Below, piece by piece: positions 50,299 through 58,175 of a stretch of DNA of 64,000 nucleotides. The notes below the pieces were generated by a model. It did no database searches. It was given only the letters and a program-made list of their open reading frames with translations, and was not told the DNA's origin. How positions within the stretch are numbered: position 1 is the first letter of the stretch; each line of letters opens with the position of its first letter. Position numbers and translations under genes: made by a program. The stretch comes from Paulinella micropora (taxonomy: Eukaryota > Cercozoa > Imbricatea > Euglyphida), in assembly GCA_009731375.1 (NCBI GenBank), contig BJOX01000063.1, positions 348,460-412,459 on the forward strand, in the 5' to 3' direction.

Positions 50299-52692
50299 CA
50301 TCAACATAACCAGGAGCTCCAGGCGCGGGCCAGAGAATACAGGCGCAACCGCCAGCTGCTGCTAGAGGACCTGCGCCACAAGGCAGCGGAGATCAAGCAG
50401 TTGCAGACCGACTCCAAGCAACAAGCGAGGCTCGCACGCGAGCAGAGGGCGCTGGCAGACGCGGCCCTGGAGCAAATGGCGTCGCTCGGCGCAGAGGCCC
50501 AGCGAGCTAAAAAAGCGAGCGAGGAGGCCCGCCACCAGCTGACAACAGAAAACAAACAGGCCGTACAGGCGCTGGAAGAGGCGCTAGCGCGCGAGCGCCA
50601 CCTGCAGCAAGACCTGGAGGCTGCTAACAAGGGAGGAGAAGCGCTGCAACAGCACGTGGACAGCCTGACACGCGAGACCTCGCAGCAAGAGAGCTCGCTG
50701 GCTGAAGCGAGCGAGGCCTACAACAAGCTAACCAAGCGAGTCGAGAAGCTCCGAGCACAACTGAAAAAAAACACGGACACGATCGCGGAAGCGGACGAGG
50801 CCGTGATGCAAATGGGCCATGAGAGCGAAAAGCAGAGCAAGGAAATCCTCAAACTCCGGAAAGAAATCAAGGGCGCGAAAGACGCCCTGGCTAGAGCACG
50901 GGAGGGCAAGAAGGCAGAGAAAGCCGCGGCCAGGGTCAAGGAAGCGGAACGCCTGCTCAAAGAGCGCCAGGTCAGCGAAGGCAAGCTGCGCCAGCTTACC
51001 GAGCGGCTCCGGGAGTCCGAGGAACAGAAGGCCGCCCTCGAGAGAAAACACACTGACTACAAGGAAAGGGCCAACGCGTTGCTCCAAAAGGACAGAAAGA
51101 CGGCAGACAACGTCCAGCAAAAGCTCCTCGACCAGCTCAAGCGGTACCAGGAACAAATCAAGAAATACAAGGAGTCCCAGGAAGTCTCGGGCGCCAGCGA
51201 GCTCGCACAACAGGCCGAACAGGCCCAGCAGAAAGTCACTGAGCTCAAGGAAGCGGCGGTCGAGGCCGTGGCGCCCGCTCTGCCACCCGAAGAAAAGAAG
51301 AAGCTGGTGCACACGGCCAGCGCAGAGGAGTTCAGCGCGTTCGTCAAGAGGTCGGGCATGGTGGACTTTATGAAGAACACGCTCGAGCGCGAGAAGGGCA
51401 GCTTCCCGCAGGGGAGCGGCATGGACAAGGCCTGGGAGTGGGCGCAGAGCCAAGTTGTGCCACTGTTCACTCAGCGGCCTGACGTGGGACAGGCGGTGGG
51501 CGAAGGCCTCGTGACGCAGCCCAGCATCGTCAGCGGCTTCAAGGCCTTGTTCCGGGGCCTGTTTGCCAAGGGCTGGCTCCAGTCCCGGGGTCTCGCTGTC
51601 GAGGGCGCCGCCACGGGCGCACCTATGCGGATGGCCGCCGGTGTCGACGGGCCGGTGCGTCGTCAGGGCAACGGAGGGGTGGAGGACAGCGACAAGAGAG
51701 GCGCCGACGTGCTGGTCGCGGCCGGCGGCGAGGCCTACGGCAGCAGCCCCTCTGCTGGCAAAGTCTTTAGCCTGGGCCAGTCCGGCGGCGGCGGCGACGA
51801 CTCGACGTGGCTCGGGGGGGCAGGATCAGACTATAGCCAAGGCGCCAACAATAACCAAGCGCACGTTAAGGATGCCGCGCCCATGGACATGGAATCAGCA
51901 CCGGACAGAGAGCTGGACACCAAGCAAGCCGAGCAGGAACTCTTGTATTATGCCATGAACGGGAAAACTCTGCCCAAGGGCCAAGAGAAAGAGAGCCTGA
52001 ACATGCTGCGCGTGGGCATCCTGGAGGCCATGCGCAAGGGAAACATGGGTGTCAACGACAGAGAGCTGCTCGACAAGGTCCGGGGCAAGCCCGAAGAAGC
52101 CAAGGCCTTCCTGCGTGAGGGGACCAAGAATGTCATCGAGAGCATCCTCCGGGATCCCGAGCACAGGCAAAAGTACAAGGACAACCTGGCCGTCAGGTAC
52201 TTGGCCAACTTGGTGCTGACCGCCACGGCCAAGGGCACGGAGGCGGACCTGGACTACAAGATCTTCCCTGACCAGCTAGGAGAGCTGCCCGAGAAGGACG
52301 TGCAAATTCTCACCAGCCAGAAACTCACCTTTGAAGAGCGGCTCAAGGTAGTCCGGATGGCGCTGGCGTACGGCACCGACGAGTGGCACGACCAGAAGCT
52401 CGTCACCAGCCTCAACGAGGAGCCCTCTGTCCCGCTGTTCGAGGAGCTGCTGGAGCGCAAAACACGGAGCCAAGGACCCGTGGGCCCAACCGAGAAATCG
52501 CGCACGCTGCACGAAATGATCGACCAGGCCTCCGAGCGCATCCAGGCAGAGGGCAGGAGGGGCAAGAAGCTGATGAAGGAATGGCACAAGGTTTTGTCTA
52601 AGCTAGGCATCAAGCTCGTGAAGCTAAACAGCAAGAGAAAGGACAGGACGGGGACGACTGAGGCACCGAGCAAGAAGCAGAAGAACAAATGA
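50299..52692 (+). CDS. Giant coiled-coil protein, part 2: coiled coil and C-terminal domain
   Basis: The frame resumes at HNQELQARAREYRRNRQLLL and stays coiled-coil to about 51270. It is followed by a hydrophobic/Gly-rich region with WEWAQSQVVPLF and the acidic DDSTWLGGAGSDYSQGANNN, then a globular-looking helical C-terminal domain (LDTKQAEQELLYYAMNGKTL, then NLAVRYLANLVLTATAKG) and a basic end EAPSKKQKNK. The ORF is also open upstream through the inverted segment by chance. Function unknown. It belongs with 47695-49441. Confidence 0.65.
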   Translation, partial: HQHNQELQARAREYRRNRQLLLEDLRHKAAEIKQLQTDSKQQARLAREQRALADAALEQMASLGAEAQRAKKASEEARHQLTTENKQAVQALEEALARERHLQQDLEAANKGGEALQQHVDSLTRETSQQESSLAEASEAYNKLTKRVEKLRAQLKKNTDTIAEADEAVMQMGHESEKQSKEILKLRKEIKGAKDALARAREGKKAEKAAARVKEAERLLKERQVSEGKLRQLTERLRESEEQKAALERKHTDYKERANALLQKDRKTADNVQQKLLDQLKRYQEQIKKYKESQEVSGASELAQQAEQAQQKVTELKEAAVEAVAPALPPEEKKKLVHTASAEEFSAFVKRSGMVDFMKNTLEREKGSFPQGSGMDKAWEWAQSQVVPLFTQRPDVGQAVGEGLVTQPSIVSGFKALFRGLFAKGWLQSRGLAVEGAATGAPMRMAAGVDGPVRRQGNGGVEDSDKRGADVLVAAGGEAYGSSPSAGKVFSLGQSGGGGDDSTWLGGAGSDYSQGANNNQAHVKDAAPMDMESAPDRELDTKQAEQELLYYAMNGKTLPKGQEKESLNMLRVGILEAMRKGNMGVNDRELLDKVRGKPEEAKAFLREGTKNVIESILRDPEHRQKYKDNLAVRYLANLVLTATAKGTEADLDYKIFPDQLGELPEKDVQILTSQKLTFEERLKVVRMALAYGTDEWHDQKLVTSLNEEPSVPLFEELLERKTRSQGPVGPTEKSRTLHEMIDQASERIQAEGRRGKKLMKEWHKVLSKLGIKLVKLNSKRKDRTGTTEAPSKKQKNK

Positions 52693-52727
52693 TTCTTTTT
52701 TTTGTTGTAAATCGTGTTATTAAAAAA

Positions 52728-52991
52728 ATGCACCACTTGCAAAGTTTCAATCCACAGCTCGCGCTAGCGCTGGGCAAACTGAACGAAAAGGAACTGAGGC
52801 AGGCCGGCCGCAAGTGGCAGAAAGAGGCACAGGCCGAACAGAAAGTGCTCGAGGCCCTGCACAACACGGTCGAGGAGGCACCGCTCGAAAAGATTTTCCC
52901 GCCGCCCAAGGTGCAGGACGCACAGATCCTGCTGAAAATCTCGCCCGAACAGGCTAGGCAGTGCGAAGCGGCACTGAACGGAGCCAAGTAA
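52728..52991 (+). CDS. Small helical viral protein
   Basis: Eighty-seven residues from ATG 52728 (MHHLQSFNPQLALALGKLNE), preceded by ATTAAAAAA. Charged helices with a short Pro-rich turn (LEKIFPPPKVQDAQILLKIS). No family is recognised. It lies between the coiled-coil gene and the intron-bearing gene. Confidence 0.5.
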   Translation: MHHLQSFNPQLALALGKLNEKELRQAGRKWQKEAQAEQKVLEALHNTVEEAPLEKIFPPPKVQDAQILLKISPEQARQCEAALNGAK

Positions 52992-53041
52992 AAAATTTTT
53001 TTATTCTCTGGTGGCCCTATTTAAACAAAAACGGAAGAACA

Positions 53042-53691
53042 ATGGCCGCGCCGCAACGGGGACCCGTGCGCCTGGCGACTACCACCGACAAGAAGTCGGG
53101 CGCGCACCTCAACGATGCCGTTGAGCACGGGACTCAAACAGACCCCGTCGTCAAAACGGATGCCCTGGCCACCAGCAGCATCATCTACTCCGCACTCAAC
53201 GGGATCCCCGATGCCGTTGATCCCACCATAACCGGCATGAAGGGCATCGCCCAGCGCCTGAGCAAGAACAGTCTGGCGTCGTGGTACAAAGGTAATCCGA
53301 TATTGCGCCTGTATCCCCTTCTTATTAAACGCATGCCAATCATTTGCCAGGTGCCGTTCTGCTTGTCGGTACCGCGAACGAGATCGACAAAGTCTACGGG
53401 GTTGACTTCACAAATGCCAACTGCTACGAGGCCGAGGGTGAACGCAAAACTATGAAACCCTGGTTGACCGAACTAAGACGCAGCTACGGGAACGACTGGA
53501 ACGGCTGTATGCAAGCGGCCAGGATGATCGAAGAATACCAGGCCTCGAAAATGCGCGACGAGCAGTGGAGCCTCATCCCTTCGGTCTCTGCCTTCGAGCG
53601 CGAGGACGGCAACGTGCGCGGCTGGGTCGGCATCAACAGGGCCAGCAACGAGCCTATTGGTGCACCCGGAGGTGGAGGCAGGCGCGTATAA
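53042..53691 (+). CDS. Unassigned viral protein with one intron
   Basis: Exon 1 53042-53291 (MAAPQRGPVRLATTTDKKSG to LASWYK) and exon 2 53351-53691 (AVLLVGTANEIDKVYGVDFT to GGGGRRV) join across a 59-base GT-AG intron (GTAATCC...TTTGCCAG), giving 196 residues. Without splicing the first frame stops at 53455 in unrelated sequence and the second has no good start. Exon 2 resembles an alpha/beta domain (VGWVGINRAS-type ending). ATTTAAACAAAAACGG precedes the ATG. Function unknown. Confidence 0.6.
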
Positions 53692-53733
53692 CAAGAAAAA
53701 AGAAAGTTGTGAGTCACTTCTTTTGTATAACGA

Positions 53734-54390
53734 ATGGACCCTTTTGCCAATCTCGAGCCACCGGCCGCGGAAGAAGGCAAGCAAGAGCTGCCACCAGAAC
53801 AAGGGGCTGCAGCTCCTCAGCCCCCTCCCAAGAAAAGACGGCGCGTGGCAGCCAAAGAACGCCAGCAGCCATCGCTGACACAGCCGCGGTTCGAGGAGGC
53901 CGAGACGGTGCCCTTGCGCGACGACCTCGCCTACCGGCTCCTGTGCGCCTACGGCAAATCGGAGCTGATTGCGCCCAAGCTCAAAAAGGCAGGGATCCCC
54001 TGCGAGCCACGAGCGCTGCGCAGGGTGGCCCGCGCGCGTTTGCCCGTGATCCTGGAGGAGGCCGAAGAGGCGCTGGACCACTCGGCCGTGGACCAGATGT
54101 CCAACGTGGCCTTGAAGCAAGGGCTGACGTGCCTCGAGCGCCTGGTGGCAAGCCGTACACGCTACCAGATCACCGGCATGACCGACGAGTGCTTTGCCAA
54201 CGAACGGTGGCTCTTCTTGCTCGAGCGCGCGAAACTCAAGGCCGGCATCGGCATGACGAGGCTTGACCCCGTCACCGAGCTGGCCTTGATCACGGCCCAA
54301 ACCGCGGCCATCGCGCACGCCCGCAACACCTCTCCCACCGTAGCAGCAGTAGACCTAGACACCCCAGCCCCTCCGACAGCAAATCAATGA
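53734..54390 (+). CDS. Unassigned viral protein with nuclear-localisation signal
   Basis: A 218-residue protein. Pro/Glu-rich N-terminus, a strong basic cluster PPPKKRRRVAAKE (SV40-type nuclear-localisation pattern), then an all-helical domain (DDLAYRLLCAYGKSELIAPK, then LEEAEEALDHSAVDQMSNVA) and a flexible Thr/Pro tail. No family is recognised. The position just upstream of membrane and capsid genes suggests a virion or nuclear structural role, which is inference. Confidence 0.55.
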   Translation: MDPFANLEPPAAEEGKQELPPEQGAAAPQPPPKKRRRVAAKERQQPSLTQPRFEEAETVPLRDDLAYRLLCAYGKSELIAPKLKKAGIPCEPRALRRVARARLPVILEEAEEALDHSAVDQMSNVALKQGLTCLERLVASRTRYQITGMTDECFANERWLFLLERAKLKAGIGMTRLDPVTELALITAQTAAIAHARNTSPTVAAVDLDTPAPPTANQ

Positions 54391-54449
54391 ATAAATAAAA
54401 AAATATTAAATTCTGTGGCGCTGTTTTTTAATACGGAGGAACAACAAAG

Positions 54450-54920
54450 ATGGACGGGATTGCCGGGACCGTCAGCGACACTTTTAGCATGGAGAACATC
54501 GCGCGCAGTGCTACTGCCGCGGCGTTCGCCTACTTTGCGACGCCGGTAATCGTGCAAACGGACGCACCTATCTCTTTTGCGGGCGTGCCCGGGCTCAGAG
54601 GCGTGACCGTCGACAAGTCGGTAGGCACGGCCATCATCGCGGCCGCGACGACCACGATCGTGGACGTGCTGCAGTCCCGCGTGCTCAATTCAACACAAGA
54701 GGGCCGGCTGGCCCGTTACCCTTCCTTGGCCCTGCACGTGGTCGGCGGTGGTTTGATCTACAGCGTGATGCCGGGCCTGCTAGCCGGCTACGGCCTGAAC
54801 ATGGCGCCTGGTGACACGGGCAAGCAGCTCTTTATGCTCGGCGCGCTCTCAGAAATCGTGTCGCAATACGCCTACGAAAACTACCTAAACCCGGCCGGCG
54901 AGGGCCACTACCGCTTCTAA
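54450..54920 (+). CDS. Multi-pass membrane protein
   Basis: A 156-residue protein with hydrophobic segments near ATAAAFAYFATPVIV, VGTAIIAAATTTIVDVL and LHVVGGGLIYSVMPGLLAGY, and a conserved-looking end LGALSEIVSQYAYENYLNP. Small virion membrane proteins with such an ending accompany capsid genes in several small eukaryotic DNA viruses, though I cannot name the family. TTTTTTAATACGGAGG precedes the ATG. Confidence 0.6.
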   Translation: MDGIAGTVSDTFSMENIARSATAAAFAYFATPVIVQTDAPISFAGVPGLRGVTVDKSVGTAIIAAATTTIVDVLQSRVLNSTQEGRLARYPSLALHVVGGGLIYSVMPGLLAGYGLNMAPGDTGKQLFMLGALSEIVSQYAYENYLNPAGEGHYRF

Positions 54921-54963
54921 TAAGAGGCAAAAAATTAAAACTTGTGGTCCTTCACTTAAGAAG

Positions 54964-55255
54964 ATGACCACGACTGTCGTGACACCGGAAGAAGCCCTGG
55001 CCGTGTGGGGAATCCTGGTCTTTGTGCTAGCGGTCCTGCTGGTGCTGCTGAGAAGAGCGAGAAAAAAGCCACCCGCCGTCGACCTAGACGCCTACGTACC
55101 GCTCGACGATGTCGACCAAGAGACAAGCGCTGTCGCAGCTGTTCGGTGCGCTGGAGACGGTGTTCCAAAAGTACGGGCTGTTGCGGCTCGAGNNNNNNNN
55201 NNTTGCGAATCGAGGAGATCAAGGAACTGAAGCAGCTGCAGAGACTAGGTCTTGA
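54964..55255 (+). CDS. Single-pass membrane protein, crossing a scaffold gap
   Basis: MTTTVVTPEEALAVWGILVF opens a clear N-terminal transmembrane helix (LVFVLAVLLVLLRRARKK) with a cytoplasmic-type basic stop-transfer, then VDLDAYVPLDDVDQE. If the duplicated dozen bases at the gap 55193-55202 are collapsed, the frame ends at TGA 55253-55255, about 90 residues in total. It overlaps the next ORF in another frame. Confidence 0.5.
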
Positions 55256-55499
55256 ACAGCAGGTCGAGGCCGTACAGACATGGTTCGTGCCTGCTTGGAA
55301 GGACGGAAAGCTCGCTGACTTTGTGCGCTCCGAGGCCGGAATCTGGGCCGAGCTCGCCTGCAAGTTCCGCGCGCCCACGCAGCAGCTCCAGCAGCTGCAG
55401 CAGCGCCTCGTGGCTAAAAGACAGTTGTGCCAGGACCAAGCCTTCCTTGGAGAAATTGCTGCTCTCTTGGCAAAAATATGCACGGTCATTACGTATTAA
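55109..55499 (+). CDS. Helical viral protein broken by a scaffold gap
   Basis: ATG 55109 gives STKRQALSQLFGALETVFQK up to the gap. Collapsing the near-duplicate TTGCGGCTCGAG/TTGCGAATCGAG restores the frame with EEIKELKQLQRLGLEQQVEA, then WFVPAWKDGKLADFVRSEAG, ending CTVITY at 55499, about 120 residues. It overlaps the upstream membrane-protein frame by about 145 bases. Function unknown. Confidence 0.5.
55193..55202. other. Assembly gap (10 N) with duplicated flanks
   Basis: TTGCGGCTCGAG precedes and TTGCGAATCGAG follows the gap (10 of 12 identical). Confidence 0.85.
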
Positions 55500-55546
55500 A
55501 AAATTTTAATCTTGCGCACAAACGTTTTTTAAATAAAACTCTACGG

Positions 55547-55828
55547 ATGGGCAAGCGAGCTCGCGAACGCCGGACGGCCAAGCAGGCCGCGAAAAAGGAA
55601 GAGAGGCCAGAAAAAGAGACGGCCAAGCAAGAGGCCAAGCAAACCAAGGCCGACGAGCAAGCCGCCAAGCGTGCGCGCATCGGCCGCCGCAAGTATGAAG
55701 ACCGTGAGAACAAGCAGCACAACAAGGAGGACAGGCAGAAGACCGCGCGCACGATGGGCGTGACTGTGCCGCTCGCGATCGGGGCCGTCGCGATCTCGGC
55801 CGCCGTGCTCATGTCGGGCAAAAAATAA
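55547..55828 (+). CDS. Very basic protein with C-terminal membrane anchor
   Basis: Ninety-three residues from ATG 55547, preceded by TTTTTTAAATAAA. The first 65 are Lys/Arg/Glu/Ala-rich (RRTAKQAAKKEERPEKETAK), followed by a hydrophobic C-terminal segment (MGVTVPLAIGAVAISAAVLM). It might link membrane and DNA or capsid in the virion. Located directly before the major capsid gene. Confidence 0.55.
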   Translation: MGKRARERRTAKQAAKKEERPEKETAKQEAKQTKADEQAAKRARIGRRKYEDRENKQHNKEDRQKTARTMGVTVPLAIGAVAISAAVLMSGKK

Positions 55829-55878
55829 ATTATTTTTATTTTCTGGTTGCCTTATGTATCAACCAAACCGACATCGAG

Positions 55879-57660
55879 ATGCTACGGGGAAGAGAGGCTG
55901 ATGCCGCGTTCATGGCATACACTAATAAGAGGCAGAAGCTCGTGCAGGCCAATGACCGCGACGCCAAGACCGGCGCCGCGGTCGTGGTTGCCCCGAAACA
56001 TGTCGTCAAGATGCCCACGCGCCCCGTCTGGACGCAGACCATCATGACGCCCAAGCCCAACACCGCCGCGCTCGATAACACCGCCTACTTCTCGTTCATC
56101 CTCGATAACAAGTCCCCGGGAGCCATCCAGGACGCCACCCTTCGCTTCGAGATCAAGTTTGCGGCCAGCGGCACGCCGACCGACTCCCGTGTCCTGCCAG
56201 TGCCCCTTTGGTTCGACCGCATCGAAATCTACGAAAGGGCCAGCGGGCAAGAGCTGGCTAGATACTACGGTGAGGTCTTGCACTTACTGCTGAACACCCT
56301 GAGCCAAGAGGCCTTGGCGAGCATCAACGACATGTTCAACCAGAATATGTACGGTCGCCTGAGCTCGCGCGTGTGGCGCAGCGGCGACGTCCAGTGGTTC
56401 TACCTTCCTATTGTTCACTTGTTGATCAACGGCCTCGACCTCGATTTGAGCCACCTGAGGGGAGACCTGGAGGTCCGCTTCTACCCGCGCGGCTCGATCT
56501 TCGTCGAGGACCAGACGGCGCAGACCGTCCCTTGTACCGCGACGCTGGAGGAAGTGCGCCTGATCTCCTCGTCCACGATCATGCTCAACGGTCTGTTGGT
56601 GGGCAAGCATCCGGACAAAATCGGCAAGACTGTGCGCAACCAGTACCTGGACTACGTACAGTTCATTGATCACGGTAAGGTGATGCAGCCGTCGTCCAGA
56701 GTCACGGTCGATTTGGACCAGTTCAACCATCGATGCGGAGCGTTCTTCGTGTACCTGCGCCGCTCGGGCCTCCAGACCGGCTACGACGCCGGCGCCGTCA
56801 CCTACAACCCCGACCGCGCCTATGAAGCGACCGGGCGTCTGCTCAAGTGCGAGGCGCTCGGAGACACCGCGACGATCGATCTGGAAGACGTGCAAGGGCG
56901 CAGCCAGCTTGGTCAGGGCACTCCCGTCAACGAGCGCTATTTCAGGGAGCACACGGCCAACGAGATGTTCAACGAAGTCTTTGCCAACAGCAACAACGTG
57001 TACGTGATCCCGTTCTCGAACGATCTGCGAGGTATGCTCGACGGCGAGATGGACGGCTACAAGCACTTTGTAGGAGCACGGGAACGCCTCGTGTTCAACA
57101 CTGCCGCCGCACCGACCGAGACCACGCTGGAGCTGGTGCCGTCCGTCAGCATCACCATCACTAGCAGCAACCGGATGACGTTCCGGTACGAGGGTGTGGT
57201 CCTAGCGATCGCGGACGTCGACGAGGACAAGACACTGGCAGCCGTTAACTCCAGCATGTGGCACTACGAGATGCCCGCGACGGGTGCCTGGACCAACATC
57301 AACGCGCTTTTGTCTAAAAACTCGTACCTCAAGAGCAAGGGCATCAAGATCTCGCTGGCGAGCAAGACCGGCACGGCCGCCAACGTCCAGGCAGCCACCG
57401 TCGCAGTGGTCGCGACTTTCACTGACCTCAACGACCAGCCCTTGATCTGCGGCAAGGACGACCTGCTGAAGTTCACAATCACGCTGGACGACCAGTCCCT
57501 GGCCGAAAGGCTCGGTGAGCAGTGGTACTTGCCCAAGACCTACACGCCGGGCAAGCGCGGGTTCCGCTCGGGCGTGTATGATGTCTGCATCTACTCCGCC
57601 TACTTCCGCCACCTGCACGAGGGCAACGGGCGCCTGGAGGCCATGGCAGTTCACAACTAA
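55879..57660 (+). CDS. MCP: Major capsid protein, double-jelly-roll type
   Basis: A 593-residue protein. The N-terminal region (VWTQTIMTPKPNTAALDNTA, then YFSFILDNKSPGAI, VLPVPLWFDRIEIYERASGQ) and the later blocks (DLDLSHLRGDLEVRFYPRGS, MLNGLLVGKH) are the strands and loops of nucleocytovirus/polinton-type double-jelly-roll capsid proteins. The C terminus ends KRGFRSGVYDVCIYSAYFRH. Length suits the smaller relatives of giant viruses (chlorovirus MCPs are around 440, asfarvirus-like 650). It forms the pseudo-hexameric capsomers. The neighbours are small membrane proteins. Confidence 0.88.
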   Translation: MLRGREADAAFMAYTNKRQKLVQANDRDAKTGAAVVVAPKHVVKMPTRPVWTQTIMTPKPNTAALDNTAYFSFILDNKSPGAIQDATLRFEIKFAASGTPTDSRVLPVPLWFDRIEIYERASGQELARYYGEVLHLLLNTLSQEALASINDMFNQNMYGRLSSRVWRSGDVQWFYLPIVHLLINGLDLDLSHLRGDLEVRFYPRGSIFVEDQTAQTVPCTATLEEVRLISSSTIMLNGLLVGKHPDKIGKTVRNQYLDYVQFIDHGKVMQPSSRVTVDLDQFNHRCGAFFVYLRRSGLQTGYDAGAVTYNPDRAYEATGRLLKCEALGDTATIDLEDVQGRSQLGQGTPVNERYFREHTANEMFNEVFANSNNVYVIPFSNDLRGMLDGEMDGYKHFVGARERLVFNTAAAPTETTLELVPSVSITITSSNRMTFRYEGVVLAIADVDEDKTLAAVNSSMWHYEMPATGAWTNINALLSKNSYLKSKGIKISLASKTGTAANVQAATVAVVATFTDLNDQPLICGKDDLLKFTITLDDQSLAERLGEQWYLPKTYTPGKRGFRSGVYDVCIYSAYFRHLHEGNGRLEAMAVHN

Positions 57661-57725
57661 ACCACTAGGAGGGAGGGGCAGTTTTTTAATTAAAAGGTAA
57701 TAGAGTTGTGTGCAAAAAGACACAA

Positions 57726-57911
57726 ATGGAACCGCTCGTGGCCGCGATCGTCGCAGTTTTTTGCGTTGGAGTGGTCGGGTGTATACTTATCGTGTATTTT
57801 CCCGTCAGGTGTCCCGATGAAGTAGAGCAGGTGGCACCGGTGGCACCGGCCGGCCCGCCTGTACGCGATCTTCCCGGGAATTCGTGGGACCCCACGGATG
57901 GGGTTTTGTGA
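57726..57911 (+). CDS. Small single-pass membrane protein
   Basis: Sixty-one residues from ATG 57726: MEPLVAAIVAVFCVGVVGCI, a hydrophobic helix to about residue 28, then a Pro/Val-rich tail (EQVAPVAPAGPPVRDLPGNS). An in-frame ATG six codons upstream is less likely. TTTTTTAATTAAAAGG lies about 40 bases before the start. Function unknown; likely virion membrane. Confidence 0.5.
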   Translation: MEPLVAAIVAVFCVGVVGCILIVYFPVRCPDEVEQVAPVAPAGPPVRDLPGNSWDPTDGVL

Positions 57912-57970
57912 TTTCCCGAGCAGCCCACTCGCCACCGGACACGGCAGAATCAGACACGGGCGCTGGACCC

Positions 57971-58017
57971 GTGAAATTTTCAACCAGCTCCATTTTTGGA
58001 GCTGGTTCAAATTTCAC
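57971..58017. promoter_or_regulatory. Near-perfect 20-base inverted repeat with 6-base loop
   Basis: The left arm GTGAAATTTTCAACCAGCTC plus one C and the right arm (reverse of GTGAAATTTGAACCAGCTCC) pair with one bulge and one mismatch around ATTTTT. It lies in the 260-base spacer between the small membrane gene and the BRO-like gene. It may be a transcription terminator, a regulator binding site or, given the resolvase, a candidate recognition site; none is proven. Confidence 0.6.
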
Positions 58018-58175
58018 GCAAAACCGACAAATTTTGCAGTAGTGATACAAACCACCCAAAATTCCACTGAAATTTGTGCCCGGCCAGACAACGAGGCCAT
58101 TTAAATTCTCTCGCTTCAAACAACAAGACCCTTCTCTTACACTTGTCTTCTTTGCCACAACTCGGCCAGGCAAGG

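Noticed and set aside
48859-50307. 482-residue minus-strand ORF as an independent gene
   Set aside because: Only its 5' part (50298-49743) is protein-like, as the inverted piece of the coiled-coil gene. The remainder is antisense of the forward copies.
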